Source: Owenia fusiformis
Lineage: Eukaryota > Annelida > Polychaeta > Sabellida > Oweniidae
DNA: 64,000 nucleotides
Direction: 5' to 3'
Assembly (NCBI GenBank): GCA_903813345.2
Contig: CAIIXF020000005.1
Span: 24,367,375-24,431,374, forward strand
Shown here piece by piece: positions 49,615 to 63,697 of the stretch. The translations under genes were made by a program, and so were the position numbers. The notes beneath the pieces are model-generated. The model had not been told where the DNA came from, made no database searches, and saw only the letters and a list, made by a program, of their open reading frames with translations. How positions within the stretch are numbered: position 1 is the first letter of the stretch; each line of letters starts with the position of its first letter.

Positions 49615-52600
49615 TGAAAGATATGTTAGGATACATGGGTACAGCAATGACGCAAGCATTAGATCATCTGTGGAACAAACTTCGTATAGAGGCAGAGTAC
49701 GCTCATCAGATGGAAGGTTAGGTGTATGACTATTATGGGTTTATGTACCAACTATATGTGTCAGCTTTAATAAGTTTGCTTGGGAAGTACTGATCTGACT
49801 ACATTTAACTTTCAACTTCAATGTCTTCAAATTGATTTTTCCAATGACTTCTCATGACATGTTCTTAGTTATTTACATATCAATCAGTTGCCTTGTCATA
49901 TATATTATGTGGAGAGGAAACAGTCATAATATCAACATACATAATGAATTCTGTTCTGATGAAGGATGGTAGATATCAATAATGGATACTTCTACGGGAA
50001 TTAATAAATAAACAAATAGGCCTAAAGTAAAAAAAGATTTAAAAAATGTGTTGCATTAAAAAGCTGAACAATATGAACATTCAAAAACTTATCTTATTTA
50101 TTTATGTGCAGTTTTAATGTACAAGTACTCATTTAAAGTTCACTGTTTTTATCTAGATGTGATGGATTCCTTTGCTTTCCGCTATGTGTCCAAGTTCCTT
50201 GATGCCAAACCGTATGCATCATATCTCTCCTATGTAGGAACTACAATGTTGAAGTGCTGCAAAATTATACAAGATAAGTAAGTGCTTTCTGTACTGTAAA
50301 ACATGTAATTTTCAACGCATAAACCTTTCACTACTTAGTAATTTAGCATTAACTAATATTAATACTAATGTTTTATCTAGAGGAACTGATGAAAAACCAA
50401 CTGATATTATACACTTTGAAAATATTCACATTTGAGGTTATTTATTTTACTTTAGGATTTACATGTTTTAAAAGCTTGATTATTTATTTATTTTTTACAT
50501 AAATGATATTTTATATAGGTATGGTCTGGATGCTGGTCAAATGTCAGATGTAATGCGAATTTTGCCATCACACAAATATTTCCTACCACAACCTATTCCA
50601 GCCACGCCTGATGTCACCGTTCCCATACCTGCAAAGATTGACTTCTGCCCCTATCCAAAGGAATATTACTGTGACACCCATGCCAAGTATCGCACTATTG
50701 ATGGGTCTTGTAATAATCTTAAGCACCCTATATTTGGAAGGTCCATGCTTCCCCTCGCCAGATTCTTGCCTGCTATTTACAGTGACGGTAAGTAAAATAT
50801 AGATAAAAAAGGGTAAAGTGGCCAATCTCGAGAATATCCTGACTTCTTACATTGATATACTGTATATATTAATATTCATTCAGAATCTTTCCACTAAGAG
50901 ATGGTGATTTGTTACCATTTTATATTACTGGCGATTGTCATCTTCCACGGCTTCTTAATGCCTTGTTACTTTGTAAACTAAGGTGTGCAAGAAGAGCGAT
51001 ATTCTGTGACGGGTGCACCACTTCCTGGCCCGAGGCATGTTAGTCTTTCACTCTTCCCCGATGTCAATAGGCCAAGTGCAATGAACACCTTGCTGTTGAT
51101 GACATTTGGACAGTTTGTGGACCATGATATGACAAGAACAGCAATCACTAAAATGTCCAAGGAACCATTAGGTATTTAAATGTTCTTTCATATTTATCGC
51201 ACCAAAGTAGGAGGGATACACTTAAACACATAACCCAGGATTGTTTTGATTTAAAATAAAATTTGGCTGTTCTAAAACCTGCAGTAGGAGAACTTTACCT
51301 CAAAAGCCAATATAATTATACACGGCTGCACAAGTTTTAATCTTTTGAATGAATTACCTCCCTGGGAATAACTCAAATACTGTTGAATAGATTTGGTTAA
51401 CATTTTATGGAAATAGAATCTTCAATATGGGCACTCAAATCAAAATGGCCACCATATTTCATGTAAACTGTAATATTTGATTCAAATTAATATGTATTGA
51501 ATTTAATAATTAAAACTCTCTCGAAATCAATCTCGCCTATAGTTAATAAAACATATACCGGTACCATACATTTACCCTGAGTCCCTTTTTATGGATCAAC
51601 CTGTATTAAGGGACATTCTTATTACCAATGAGAGTACATATGTAGTTGGTTCCATTATAAATTGGATTTATGTACATGCATACCTTGATTATAGCATATG
51701 TTCTATTTACAGGTTTTGGGAAGACTGAGGAAGTGAAGTGTGGAAGAGATGGCTGTGATACACATCACCCTGGACTAGAGTCATGTTGGCCCATACCTGT
51801 ACCTGCGTATGATCCAGATTTCTCCCACCTACGATGCCTCAAGTTTGTCAGATCACTTGAAGTTCCAAATCTTGATTGTAAATTCAGTAAGTTGAAGTTC
51901 CAGTTGATTAAGAGCTTATAAGTTATCAAATCTAAAATAGACCACGCAGGGAGTTTAAAGTCCCTTTGCAAATATTCTTCAGTCATTCCAAGTTTTTTTA
52001 TCATGCTTTTTTAATGAAGAGGCTGAACAAATTCAAAATTTTCCAACACATTTATTTTTCAAAAACCCATTTTTTGATTTAAAAAGGTTTCACATATACA
52101 TTTTTTTCACATCTTATTAACATTTGGATAAGTAAAAGTTGTTGAGACTTTTCATTGGGCTTTTAAAGGTCAAAGGAACATTTGCTTTCTCGATGATTAA
52201 CAACTTATATTAGGTTGAAAATGATTTTGAGCAATGAACAAGCAGATAAGCAGCCAACATTTTTAACATTTTATATCCAGCCCACAGAGAACAGTTAAAT
52301 CAAGTGACCCCCTTCTTAGATGGCTCACAGATATATGGCTCAACTAAGGAAGAACTGGAGAAATTGAGAGACTTCTTAGATAATCCAGGTACAGATTGTT
52401 GTGCAGTTAGTAAGCAATTACATGTAGTTAGGAAATAACCTATCCAGAGATAGACTATAAACAGACACTACAAATGGCCAGTTCATGTAAAATAAATGAC
52501 CAAATTATACTGTATCAGCATAGCACATTTCAATTTCGAAAGAACTTAAAATGTAGTTTCAACAACCTGTGAATGTTGATCTTTATTATAAGTGGCATTT

Positions 52601-55600
52601 GTTGAATTTACTCACTATAAAATGAATGACATTTGAAAATTCTATATAATACTCCCATACTGCTGTTTGTAGACCATGGTATGATGAAGATGATGCGGCA
52701 TCCCCATGGTGATAGATTCAAGCCTCTCCTACCCCCTGATGAAGTGGACCTTTGTAGAGAGATCAATTCTACTGTCAAATGCTTCCTTGCAGGTAATATA
52801 TACATTAAAACATTTAAGTGCCATCATTAACTCCACCCATATTTACTGATTAATTGAATATTCAAATACCAAATACAAAAATGTAAAATAAGACCAACTT
52901 TCTTTTGAAGTCCTTCAGTTCTTTGTCAATTCTCATGCTTGCTCTTTATTAGCATTATTTTTTGTTTTATCATTAATGAAGAGGAACAATTTGATTTAAG
53001 CTAACCAAACTTTCATGAGTAAAAAATGTCCTCACTTCAATGTTTGTTCTGGTGGAATCACAAATAAACAATTTTTTTTATTATTAAAGGAGATGAAAGA
53101 GTCAATGAACAAGCTAGCCTGACATCTATGCATACAATATGGGCGAGGCAACATAACCGTGTGGAGTCTGGCCTCTATAAGCTTAATCCCCACTGGGACC
53201 CTGATAAGCTGTTCCATGAGGCTAGGAGAATCATAGGAGCGCAGTTTCAGCATATTGTATTCAATGAGTACCTGCCTATTATCCTTGGAGATAATATAAT
53301 GTCCCAGTATGGTCTGCATTTAGTCAAACATGGATATTATCATGGTGAGTTTATGATGGGCAAGTTTGATAATGCAGCTTTCTGAGAAAACATTAAGAAA
53401 TTCCTAAGTCCATTGTTGTAACCATTGAAATTATTGTGTCATGTCTCATGCTTTTGTTTCGAGAAATGTAGTACAGTTTATACTGAATTGAATTATATTT
53501 CAGATGAACAATATACATAAGTTGAAATTATTGTTAGATCAGAATGGCAACATTATAAAAAATGAAATAGTCGGACTGTGTGAATGATATTTTGGATTTT
53601 TATCAATGTTGATGCAGGTTACGACGAAGAAACAGATCCCAGAGTGAGAAATAGTTTTGCCGCGGCAGCGTACCGTTTTGGTCATACATTAATCCAGGAC
53701 CGCCTGAGAAGAGCCGATTACAACTTTCACTATGATGACTCTCTGATGCTCAGTAGTGTAAGTAGTTATTTCTGCTTGGGACATTCATTGCCTGCTATAC
53801 CTAGTTCTGTCTTTATTTCTTGAAAATGCCTTGATTTTAAAAGGTTATTAAAAAAAATTGAAAAGAATATGTCCACCTGAGGTTCAAAGATGTACTAGCT
53901 AAACGCTCTGCACTGAAAAGACCCCCTTTCACCCAGATGAATTTGGGCATATGTTCATGGAATTACACTTAACTAATATTTGCAGGCCTTTAGACGACCA
54001 GCCCCTGTGTATGACACAGCTAGGGGAGGGCTTGACTCAATAGTGAGAGGACTCTGTGAATTTGAGAGCCAGACCTATGACAAGCATATAACAAAACAAG
54101 TCACTCGTAGTCTGTTTGCTGAGATGCCCCCTCATGGTCCAGGCATGGACTTGATGTCACTTAATATCATGCGTGGAAGAGACCATGGCCTCCCAGGTAC
54201 TTTAGAAATGAATTCCCTGCACAATACAACATTGGATTAGGCTTATGAGTCGAATTTAATTGGCTAGAGTAACTGTCACATTAGCAGTGTGGGCTCACCA
54301 TTTGCCACTGTGTGGCTAATTTGGGCATTAATTTTTCAATTAATTATCAGTTTTTGTATTTGGTGTGATGGAGATATCTTACTGTAAAACTGTTTGTTTT
54401 GCACACCATGTATCCCTGCCATGCCGCTGTCTGTCCCAAAGTATTCACACACTAGCGAACGGTGTACCTACACGGCCTAAGTGTGGCAACTCCATTAAGT
54501 TCATGAAACAATCAACTGATTTTATATAAGCCTACACTGTATTTTGCTCCAGGTTATAATGCCTACAGAGAGTGGTGTGGATTGGGCAAGGCCTATAGCT
54601 TTGATGATCTCATCATAGATATACCAGATCTTGAGCAAATAGAGCGATTCAAGCATCTCTATGCGTAAGTTAAAATACCTGTACACTGTACACTGACATG
54701 TATATTTTCTATGTAATGATAAGCTTGGGTTGCCATGAATATTTTAACTGTCCATTCATTCATAAGAAGAAAGTTAAAATTTTCACATGGCTGTAATTGT
54801 GTCATACATGTACCTTTAAGTTCTGATACACTAAAGATGAAAACGCAATAAGAACAGATGAAAATTTCAAAATACAGCAAAACTTGGCAGTGCAATGAGT
54901 GTCAATTATCTTCATCATTTATCTTGCAGACATGTTGATGACATTGATCTCTGGTCTGGTGGGATCTCAGAGAAATCCATAGAAGGTGGAATACTTGGAC
55001 CAACATTTGCTTGCATCATTGGACGCCAATTTCAGATTGCACGGAAAGGTGATAGATACTGGTATGAGAATGATGGATATGCCAAGTTCACAGCGGGTAA
55101 GTATGCACAATATGAAACACAGGGTGTCTATAAATTGTCTGACACTGTGTGTGGTCTTATACCCTGCTCACAGAGTCTAGTTGTTATAAACTACCCTCTA
55201 CCTAGTATAGACTATATTACAGTTTAGCAGTCCCGCCCCCGATGACGAACTCTGATTGGCTCGGTGAGATCAGAGATTTATTGTAAACTGAAAGAGTGAA
55301 GACCAAGCTCTCTTTTAAGAAATGAAGGTGAACAAATGCAAAGGGTAGTGGTCTTAAAACTTGATCTTTTCTTAAGTTCAAAATTTAATGTTGTCTTTAA
55401 CTATTCTTATTAGGGTGTATCCTCCAATATTTTACACACTTAAGTAAAACCTGTCTTAGTGGAACAGCTTTAGTACCTCTAAAAGTTGTTCAACTTGGGA
55501 GGTGTTCCAAGTTCAAAGGTTCAATTAACATTAAGCCAGTTGGTCAGGGACTCTGAAAAGTGAAAAGTGTTTCACTAACATAGCTCCACTTCACAGGTTT

Positions 55601-56983
55601 CACTATATAAGTATCCTAATGATAAACTTTAGTATCTTTGGTTATCTAGGTCAATTAAAGGAAATTAAAAGAAGCAGACTTGCCAGGATCCTTTGTGCTA
55701 ATGGCGACTACATTGACAAAATCCAGCCTTGGGTTCTATTGAGGCCTTTTAGAGAGGCTTTTGAGGATGTCAGGTTTGTGAATTATTTCTTAAGTTGCTT
55801 AAATAAAAAACTGATAAACAGTAAAACTAATTTTATAGCTGCCATGGTCTGTTGTGTGAGTATTTTCAATTTTAGAATTAAGTTAACCTTAGACAATCTT
55901 TCCAATGGTATGTCACACAAGGTATTTATTGTTTTTTATGAAATAGAGCTTTTCCCAAGATGTGATATTCAAATATCAATGTTGAGAATCTTGCTTCACA
56001 TAATGACATATTTCCCGCAGAAAATGCCAATGTTATTGCCCTTATTTAGAAGTGATATTTCAAACAAAATGAAAAATGATATGTGTTATTTGAGTAATTA
56101 TGTCTGGTTTTAGGAAGCAGTATGACCACAATGGACAAGGTGGGCAGACTGGAGAACATCACACTAATTGGTTCAAGCACACTGAATTGTAAGTCACGAC
56201 AACACATTGGTAAAATGTCACTTGTAATAGACAAGATGCGAGAAGAAATAATCTTGATTTACGTCATTAAATATTCAAAATTCTAAAAATATGGTTTCGA
56301 AAATTGTCTATCAACTTTGAAAATTTAATATTTTTTGAAAATGTGACTTCTTGTTCGGGCTGATTCCCCATAGACCCCATGTTACAAAATCACAAAAAGT
56401 GAATTATCTTTTCTTGTATTGGACAGATAACATTTTCTTTTACTGGACATATTTTAATTTGCATAACTATTAGATACATAAGGGTTATATGAAAATTGAA
56501 CCACGCAAATAGATGTAATTTAAATTAAAGGGAACTTTCTACTATACCCGCCATGCTATCTGACCCGAACAAGCCACCTGGTGGTGAATCTGGTAACTAA
56601 TGTACCTACTCGCATCTGCGTTATTACACTGGTCCCTACGTTATGTAACATACCAGTGAAAAAATTGGATACAAATCAGCCTCTTTGTTGGTGAAAATGA
56701 TGAAAATAAAAAATCTTGCCAATTTTGCCAATTCACCAGTGCATTTACCAGAATTGTCTTAATATACAGTTTATTGTTGACAAATACTATAAAATATTAC
56801 AATATCATATTATTTATAAATGCCTTTTATATTTGCAGCCTTAATAACTATGATAAAACAAAGACTGGAATTCCTGTGGAAAAGTTTGTTGAGTTGTATT
56901 CTAGCAACTTTAATGCCCATGTGTACTGTAAAGACCTCCCAGAAATAGACTTATCTTTATGGGAAGACACAGACGATTATTAA
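49615..56983 (+). CDS. Animal heme peroxidase (peroxinectin/chorion-peroxidase type), probably with CBM14 head
   Basis: Exons: 49615-49716, 50157-50277, 50519-50787, 50983-51171, 51713-51886, 52281-52388, 52673-52792, 53090-53344, 53618-53757, 53986-54196, 54553-54664, 54930-55096, 55650-55773, 56114-56188, 56839-56983. With the shared signal/CBM14 exons this is 850 residues (numbering below). The domain opens at [15 protein letters not shown]. Distal GQFVDHDMT has His292 and the heme-linking Asp291; GDERVNEQ has catalytic Arg445 and heme-linking Glu448; proximal RFGHTLI has His549; [12 protein letters not shown] is intact. The mammalian Met of the third heme bond is Gln449. So it should be active and secreted, oxidising phenols/tyrosines or halides with peroxide. 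The first peroxidase exon lacks a signal and needs one incoming base, which is the reason to join it to the CBM14 exon. A 40-residue His/Asn-rich tail extends past the domain. AATAAA at 57006-57011. Confidence 0.9.
55160..55347 (-). mobile_element. MITE copy 3, 188-bp internally deleted form, in a peroxidase intron
   Basis: Ends match copies 1 and 2 (TACCCTGCTCACAGAGTC at the left, GCAAAGGGTA at the right) but the centre is missing. A perfect 9-bp duplication GTGGTCTTA flanks it (55151-55159 and 55348-55356). It lies in the intron 55097-55649. Confidence 0.9.
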
Positions 56984-57005
56984 TACAAAGATAGTTGTGT
57001 TAAAA

Positions 57006-57011
57006 AATAAA
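57006..57011 (+). terminator. Poly(A) signal of the peroxidase gene
   Basis: AATAAA 22 nt after the peroxidase stop codon. Confidence 0.55.
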
Positions 57012-57990
57012 GGTTGGACAATTCAAAACGATGTGGAATGTCTACATGCAAAATATTCAAGATCATCAGTCAGTAATTCATTCTTTTCTCCTACTGAGTT
57101 AAGACCAAATCCAAGGACATTGTAGAATACCAATGAGGTCAAAGCTTAGATATTTTAGTAATGTGCAATGATATGCATGAATTTGAACAATGTATTGTAT
57201 ATATTAGCTATAGATGGTCCATCCTCCAAACAAAGGGCTCCAGAACAAGTTCCTCCTTCTTGAACTTGGAGCCCCAAAATTGGATGATCCAGATGTTATC
57301 TTTAGTCATTATTGAGATATTGTTCCTCATATTGTATTAGTATGGGGTTGAAGGGAGGCCAGGGACTTTGTGCTTGTATAGAATTATACCAACATTGCAA
57401 TTACCTGTAAAACTCCTTTACTTTCAATTAATTGTAAATAAAATGTAAATTAAAAATATATATAATAACAATGAAATGAAAATACAGTTTTCTCTGAGTT
57501 ATAGTTTACCGTATATCTACTTGTTCCCCATATAAAAACCAATAGTTTTTTAAATATTAATAAAATAGTTTATTTTTTAATCATGGAAATGATAACATAT
57601 CACTCTACAATCACACAAAGGACTTTCTTTTTCCTTTTCAAAATTGACCCTAGGAACTTTTTTATGTGTTCTCAAAAAATATACATGGCCTAAAGCTGTA
57701 AATCAATCATTGCTGCTTTGCTAAACCGTGGATCCATCTTTTGCCAGTGAATAAAAACCTTAAATGTAACAAAATGTGTGAAGTATGTGTTTAGAATTTT
57801 CTCTATTATTGCACATTTTACATTTCCATTCATCTCCATATTCAATAACTGCAACAATTCATCAAGTCAGTCTTTGAGTTCGACATATATTTGTGTCCCT
57901 TTTGACAAACAATTATGTTATCTTTGAATTCGACATAAATACTATTTCTTTACTTATTTGAACACATTTGTGAGCTGTGCATAAGATATA
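57012..57990. other. Convergent intergenic region (peroxidase / SEPSECS)
   Basis: The two genes end facing each other about 1 kb apart. A minus-strand AATAAA at 57574-57569 is a candidate poly(A) signal for SEPSECS. Nothing else recognised. Confidence 0.5.
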
Positions 57991-60900
57991 CTAGCTTTTC
58001 TCATCTAATTCCTTTGCAGTGTCTGAGACATCACCATTTAATTCAACTTTATCCATATCATCAGAAACCGTGTCGACTTTATTCCTCACATTTGGTGCTT
58101 TCCACTTTCCCATAACTTTATCAAGTCTCTTAATGAAGAGATCAATGTCTGTTTGTGTTACACCAATGGCTGCTGCAGCTGTTAGATAGGCACATGGGTA
58201 ACTGTTGGCATGGGAACCAAATCCAATGAATTTGTGACCTCCTATCTCCTTGGTTTCTGTACAGTTCACCACCCTTGAAAAACAGGTTTTCAATAACTTC
58301 AATTTCTCTTGCTCATTTTTTGCTTGAAGTAAGCTCTGATATATTATTTTTGTAGTTTGTAATCATAGATTAGATTTTATGGTGTAATTTTGAATGAGTG
58401 CATAACAGTATTATGATAATACCTGAAGGCCTGGCTCAACAGTCAAAATCTTCGATGAGGTTGTTTTGAAGTATATAAAGAGGTGAAAAGGCATGCAGTT
58501 AACACTCTTAATATAGAAATGCCAAAACATCAGCCATTCAAATTTTTAGAGAAAGTTGAAATAATATTAGCATATCTACTGATAGATTTACATCTGAAGC
58601 AGATGTTGTGTTTTCACATACCTTGTTCCTGATACATATCTGGTGAAAAGCATTGACCCCAATTCTGTAACATTACTGACTGGTGTTTCACACTTTAAAC
58701 TAATTGCTGAAAAACAAGATTTAAAGAGATCAGTAACTGCTGACTGACTAATTACGATGATGACAACAATGACCTCACAATGATCTAGATGCCAGATTTT
58801 TGCAAAAAATGTATTTTCTCATTCTAATTTTGAATAAAATAGCAAGTTATATTGTTAGTTGATCAATTGTTTATGAAGACTCATGATTGATAATTCAACT
58901 TACTTAAAGAGATCGAGTCGTCCAGATTTCTATTCTGGACAATGAGTCATCTCCCAATATAATTGCTCATAAAACATCATATATACCTTGGATATATCTT
59001 GAGACCAAATCATAAGCGCGATATCGACAATATATTGAGGATATCACCAGGACAACCAAAAAACAACCAACTGTCAGAATTGAACGCAATAAGTCGAAAA
59101 CAGAATACAATGTTTTGGGGGGATTTATCTATATTGTAACCCCTTAATTAATATGGCTACTCTAAGCCAAAATAATCTGAAGGAAAAAGCAAATCAGACT
59201 GGAACAAATTTTAGTGGGCTTTTTAAATTTGAATTTGAATTTCTATTGATGTAAGTGGAAATTCATGGCTAGGAACAATCCTCGAATTGATACTGTTAGC
59301 GAATTAATTCAAGCCTCAGAATTGATAAGTTGATAAACAAACTTGTTTTACATCAAATAACATGAAAAAATCAGGGGGTTACTCTAATTGTGTTTTAGGA
59401 GACCTGATCTCTTTAACCATATCTAATCATAGACAAAAATTTTAAAGATTGATAAAATCGTGAAATTTTAACTTACCCATTGATATAGGATTATGTGAAA
59501 TATCCAGCAAACGTTCTCCATGTTTCTCTGCACACTTCCTCAACTGTTCCTGCATATTTTTGTAAAGTTGTTTCCTCTCTGCTAGTAATCTCTTGTAGCC
59601 ATGTTGTCCCAGTGAGAGCAAAGTAATAAATACATCTATGGATGGAGATGCAGATGCACGGCCTGTAAAATATTACAGGTTATATAACAAATTATCAAAT
59701 AAAGCACATCCTCCAAAAGCAGGGCTCCAGCCATCATTCACTGTGTTCCACCTACGAGTTCTGGAGGCCTGTATTCGAAGGATGAATAAAGTGCAATTGA
59801 GTGAGATTATTCAGGAATAAAGTAAACAAACATGAAGTACATATTCTAAATTGTATAGAGATGTCAGAAAATTAGATATCTCATTCAAATTCTAAAAAGA
59901 AATGACGTTAAATAAAAAACATGAGCAAATGGACATTTTATGACTCATCACTCACCTGGATATGTTTTGCTGACAGTCTCAATGAATGTTATATCAAAGC
60001 CAGCTATTATAGCGCCACCTACTGGAACCAATAGATTTTTATCTGTGCTTTGAACAAATGCATCTAATCTTCCAACTCGAGATGCCTACAAAATGGAAGA
60101 ATAAGTTTCACTCTGTTTATAAAAGTTCAAAAATCAAATGACCTCGTTTTCTAATTTTATGGCTTACCTGATGAATAAGGTGCATACATTTTGTTGACTG
60201 TACACCATAAGCATTATTCACTATGTGGCCAACACTGTACTTTGAGCATAACTTTGCTACTTCTTCAAGTCTGAAAATATACACGTATTATGATGCTATA
60301 TTTCTAAGAACATATATGTGTTGTTTTCAAGTCTGAAAATGTGATCTGATTATCATATCATTTGATTTTATGGCAATACCCAACACAAAAGTTTGCCTGA
60401 CATACACTGTACTGAAAAACTTTGTTTTACTTTATAAATATTCCAACAGACAACATGAAGGCCTGACCTCTCGCTTATAAGCTGCTATTCTAGAACATAT
60501 TCCTTACGAAACTCTAACTGTACATATGTAACATAAAATATGATTAACATAATTTCATTCCATTCATGTAGTTCATATGGTTTAGAGTTTCTAATAATTA
60601 CTAATTTTTTCTATATGATTCATACGTCATGTATGATTTACAAGGGTTTGTGCTGTTATTTTTGAATTCTACTTTATCTAATAGATACATATGTTTTACC
60701 TGTCTGGAATCCTTGGTGCAAAACAACTGGTTGTTGTCAATACACAGAGAATATTTTCAGCTCCAAGTTCATTGATTTTTTGTTCAATTGCTTCCACATC
60801 TGTTTGCAGTTCATCTCCAACCTGCTTGTTTTCAATGACGACAGGTTCATACCCTGAAAAGCACAATATTGGGTATGGTGAAATGATGGATTAATGTTCC

Positions 60901-63320
60901 AACTGCTAATATGCAAATCCCATCAACACTGTAACACCTGGAGTTTTTATTGATACATTGAAAAATGGATAATGAGGTTTTGATAGCAAGTAACCGTAAC
61001 CTAAAATATGGAAATCCATTTTTCCTAAATTAAGAGACTTTTTGCCTTAATTATCATTCAATGGCCTGCAATTCACTTCTATTTTAGAGCACACAACTTC
61101 ATACCTGCTGTTAGAATTGATTTGAAGCAAGATTTCTGATCTATCCTGGGCCAGATTACATATCGTGCTTTAGGACGTGATTGACGTAGAGTCAACATAC
61201 ACAAGACCAAGCTCATCCCAGTTGCCATGGGAACTAGGAAGCAGGCCTTCACATTAGGGACCCCTTGAATAAAGCAATAAATAAAATTAATTGAAAAAAT
61301 GTTTCTAGGCACAGAAATCATTTTCTCTTGCAAAACTCTGTAACAATAATTTTACTTATGGACTAAAGCATGCCACACACCCACCTGTGATTTTAAGTAG
61401 ATCTAATACCATTGAGTTTGTTAATTTCATCAATACACTTGATCCTGCAGCTTTAGGTTGAATGGCCGCAATATCCCCAGATCTACCTATACCATGACCT
61501 AGTCTACAATCAATAGAATCAATAGAAAAAATGTTCAAGTTAAAAAAGGGGTTCGGTGCTTATCCTGATTTAGAGCAATATATCAATACATTTGTTCATG
61601 TTGCTAATAATGAATTTATTGCCCTCAAGAAATAATAAGAGGCACTGAACAAGCACCTCTTATGAGTTGCACATGTCATGCTGCTAAAATTAGAGAGCAT
61701 TTTTTCCTTGGACTTGCAGGAACAAAGGTGACCAAACTGAGACATGTGCAGATAAGAACAACCAAAAATAAAATAATGAGAACCTTACAATGATAGGAAG
61801 GGTAGGATAAAAACCTTATTGCTCCTAAAACTGCTAAAAGTTCAGTTGTCTGGGTTTCCAATAACCTGAATCTAATAAAATTTGTCCTAATCAAAAAAAA
61901 ATCATTTGCCTCTTCTTCCCCTGATGATATTACCTGTAATGTCTCTGTTGAACCAGTTTGCTCACAACTCTAGCTTCTCTTTCTCCTACTCCACAATTGC
62001 CTGGAAAGTTGTTACTGTCCATGAGGGCCAGTTCATCAAGCATGAGTTCAATCACACCATCCTCCCAGCCTTCTTCTGGCCATTTCCTCTGCAACAAGTC
62101 ACAAGGAGCATACTATTTATGCATTCTCAAATTACAAGTACCAGTACATATATTAGTGTTTATATATACATGTATATACTCTTTGTACAGTGTTTAAGTA
62201 TGAACCATTTGAGATACCACTGACGACAAATGAGTTTTCACAGTTTCTAGATTACAATTGTGGACATGCCTTAAACAGTCGTATGATGGAGAACTTTTAT
62301 GCCTTAATGCAGATGGTTGCACTATTATGGGAACTCTGCAAGTCAGAGTTTGATTCAGGTTTAATACATTCTTCAATTATTATAAAATTTAATTTGGACT
62401 CCTACTCACTGGCCCGAAGTTTTTTAAATTTTATTTCTTCAGTACACAACTTGCATGAAGAAGTGAAAGAAGAGACCAGTCTTGAATTGGGGTATCATAT
62501 TATCTTCAATCTATTTTGTAGATTACATCACAGTGACCACTAATCATCCTATATAAGTCTTATACTATATGATATAGCCCATCAGACACTTTTCCCAAAG
62601 GAGAGTGTGGTTTCAAAATTTTTACCAGAAGTAGTTGTATGATGTCAGAAATATGCTGATGTCAGGTCAATAAAGCCCAAAATAAACCAATGGGGCATGG
62701 TGGAACCTCCATAGATTGAAGATTGCATAAGACCTCATGGGGCATTGCCTGATGGGAGTCCAAGGGATTCCTTCGACTCTGTCGGACTTTACCCCATGAA
62801 GCCCTATTAATATCGATTCTCGATGGGGCATCATGGTTCATGTTCATTCTTTCCATTGGGCAGCGTGGGATTTTTGATCATGTGACGTGTCAGGTGACTT
62901 GGGATTAAAATGATCATTGTGCATAAACATAAATTAAAGATTTTCTGGGACTTCTTAGGAGGCCGCATCCCTCCATCTGACACTGACGGGCCTGGAGTAT
63001 ACAGTAGGAGGAACTTGCCACTATTTATGGATAACATCCTAAATCAAGGTAGACTCTTTGCTAACAGTATTGAACTCCTTAGAACAATCATGATAATCTG
63101 AACTCAGTTGAAAATTATCTGTTGCGAACTTATGGTGACATGTTTTTATTAGAAGACTATGCAAAATGAAAGTGAAACAAGAAATTCAATGTTGAAATTT
63201 TTTCACCTGTTCTAACAGTATCCGTATTTTTGTCTCGTGCGATTTTCTTGCTTCTTCAGCTTGTTTCACGTATGCAGGGGATACTAGTTTTTCACATAAT
63301 CTAAAGTTTTGAGCATTCAT
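57991..63320 (-). CDS. SEPSECS: O-phosphoseryl-tRNA(Sec) selenium transferase
   Basis: PLP enzyme that turns phosphoseryl-tRNA(Sec) into selenocysteinyl-tRNA(Sec) using selenophosphate, the last step before UGA decoding as selenocysteine. Ten exons: 63320-63207, 62088-61934, 61503-61385, 61263-61105, 60853-60700, 60270-60168, 60085-59956, 59662-59477, 58706-58622, 58273-57991; 495 residues (human 501). Signatures: [18 protein letters not shown] at the start, [58 protein letters not shown], and [19 protein letters not shown] with the PLP lysine at residue 284, the same number as in human. The [12 protein letters not shown] block is near the C-terminus. All key motifs are intact, so the animal very likely makes selenoproteins. 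Convergent with the peroxidase gene. Confidence 0.97.
62089..63206. other. SEPSECS intron 1
   Basis: Spacer between the first two coding exons. A 117-codon plus-strand frame (62190-62543) lies here but has no recognisable domain or splice context; near 62690-62870 the motif ATGGGGCAT recurs in both orientations, suggesting diverged repeat DNA. Confidence 0.4.
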
Positions 63321-63640
63321 TTTCCTTTATTAGCTTATATTGTATAGTTTGTAATCATTTTCTCAAAACCGGAAACAGGTTTCAGAGCACCTTTGTGTAC
63401 ACATAAATTGATGACGTAGTTCGCATACAGGTTTGTCGGAAAACAAAGTTTTAGCTTATTTTAACAAATAAATCCCGTTTACTTGATCATTTATAAATAA
63501 AATTGTATTATTTTACTTAAGTAGTTATCTCTTCTGTGAAAACTGGGATGAAAGTTTTTTCTTATGAACCAGAAGCTTAGGAATTAGGTACTAAATCGAT
63601 GATTTCTTTTTTTTTTTGAAAATTGCTCTCATTTAGAAAG
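63321..63640 (-). promoter_or_regulatory. SEPSECS 5' flank
   Basis: Sequence directly upstream of the SEPSECS start. A CRE-like TGACGTA is near 63412. No TATA box in a convincing place. Confidence 0.3.
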
Positions 63641-63697
63641 CAACCTACTTAGAGTCCATTTCACTGCTTCAGTTCGTCAGTAGAACGGCAATAATAA

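Noticed and set aside
55619-56113. 164-codon frame as a separate gene
   Set aside because: Only 55650-55773 is real, as a peroxidase exon in that frame; the rest runs into the following intron.
62190-62543. 117-codon plus-strand frame in SEPSECS intron 1
   Set aside because: No recognisable domain; inside an intron on the opposite strand; length is possible by chance in AT-rich DNA.
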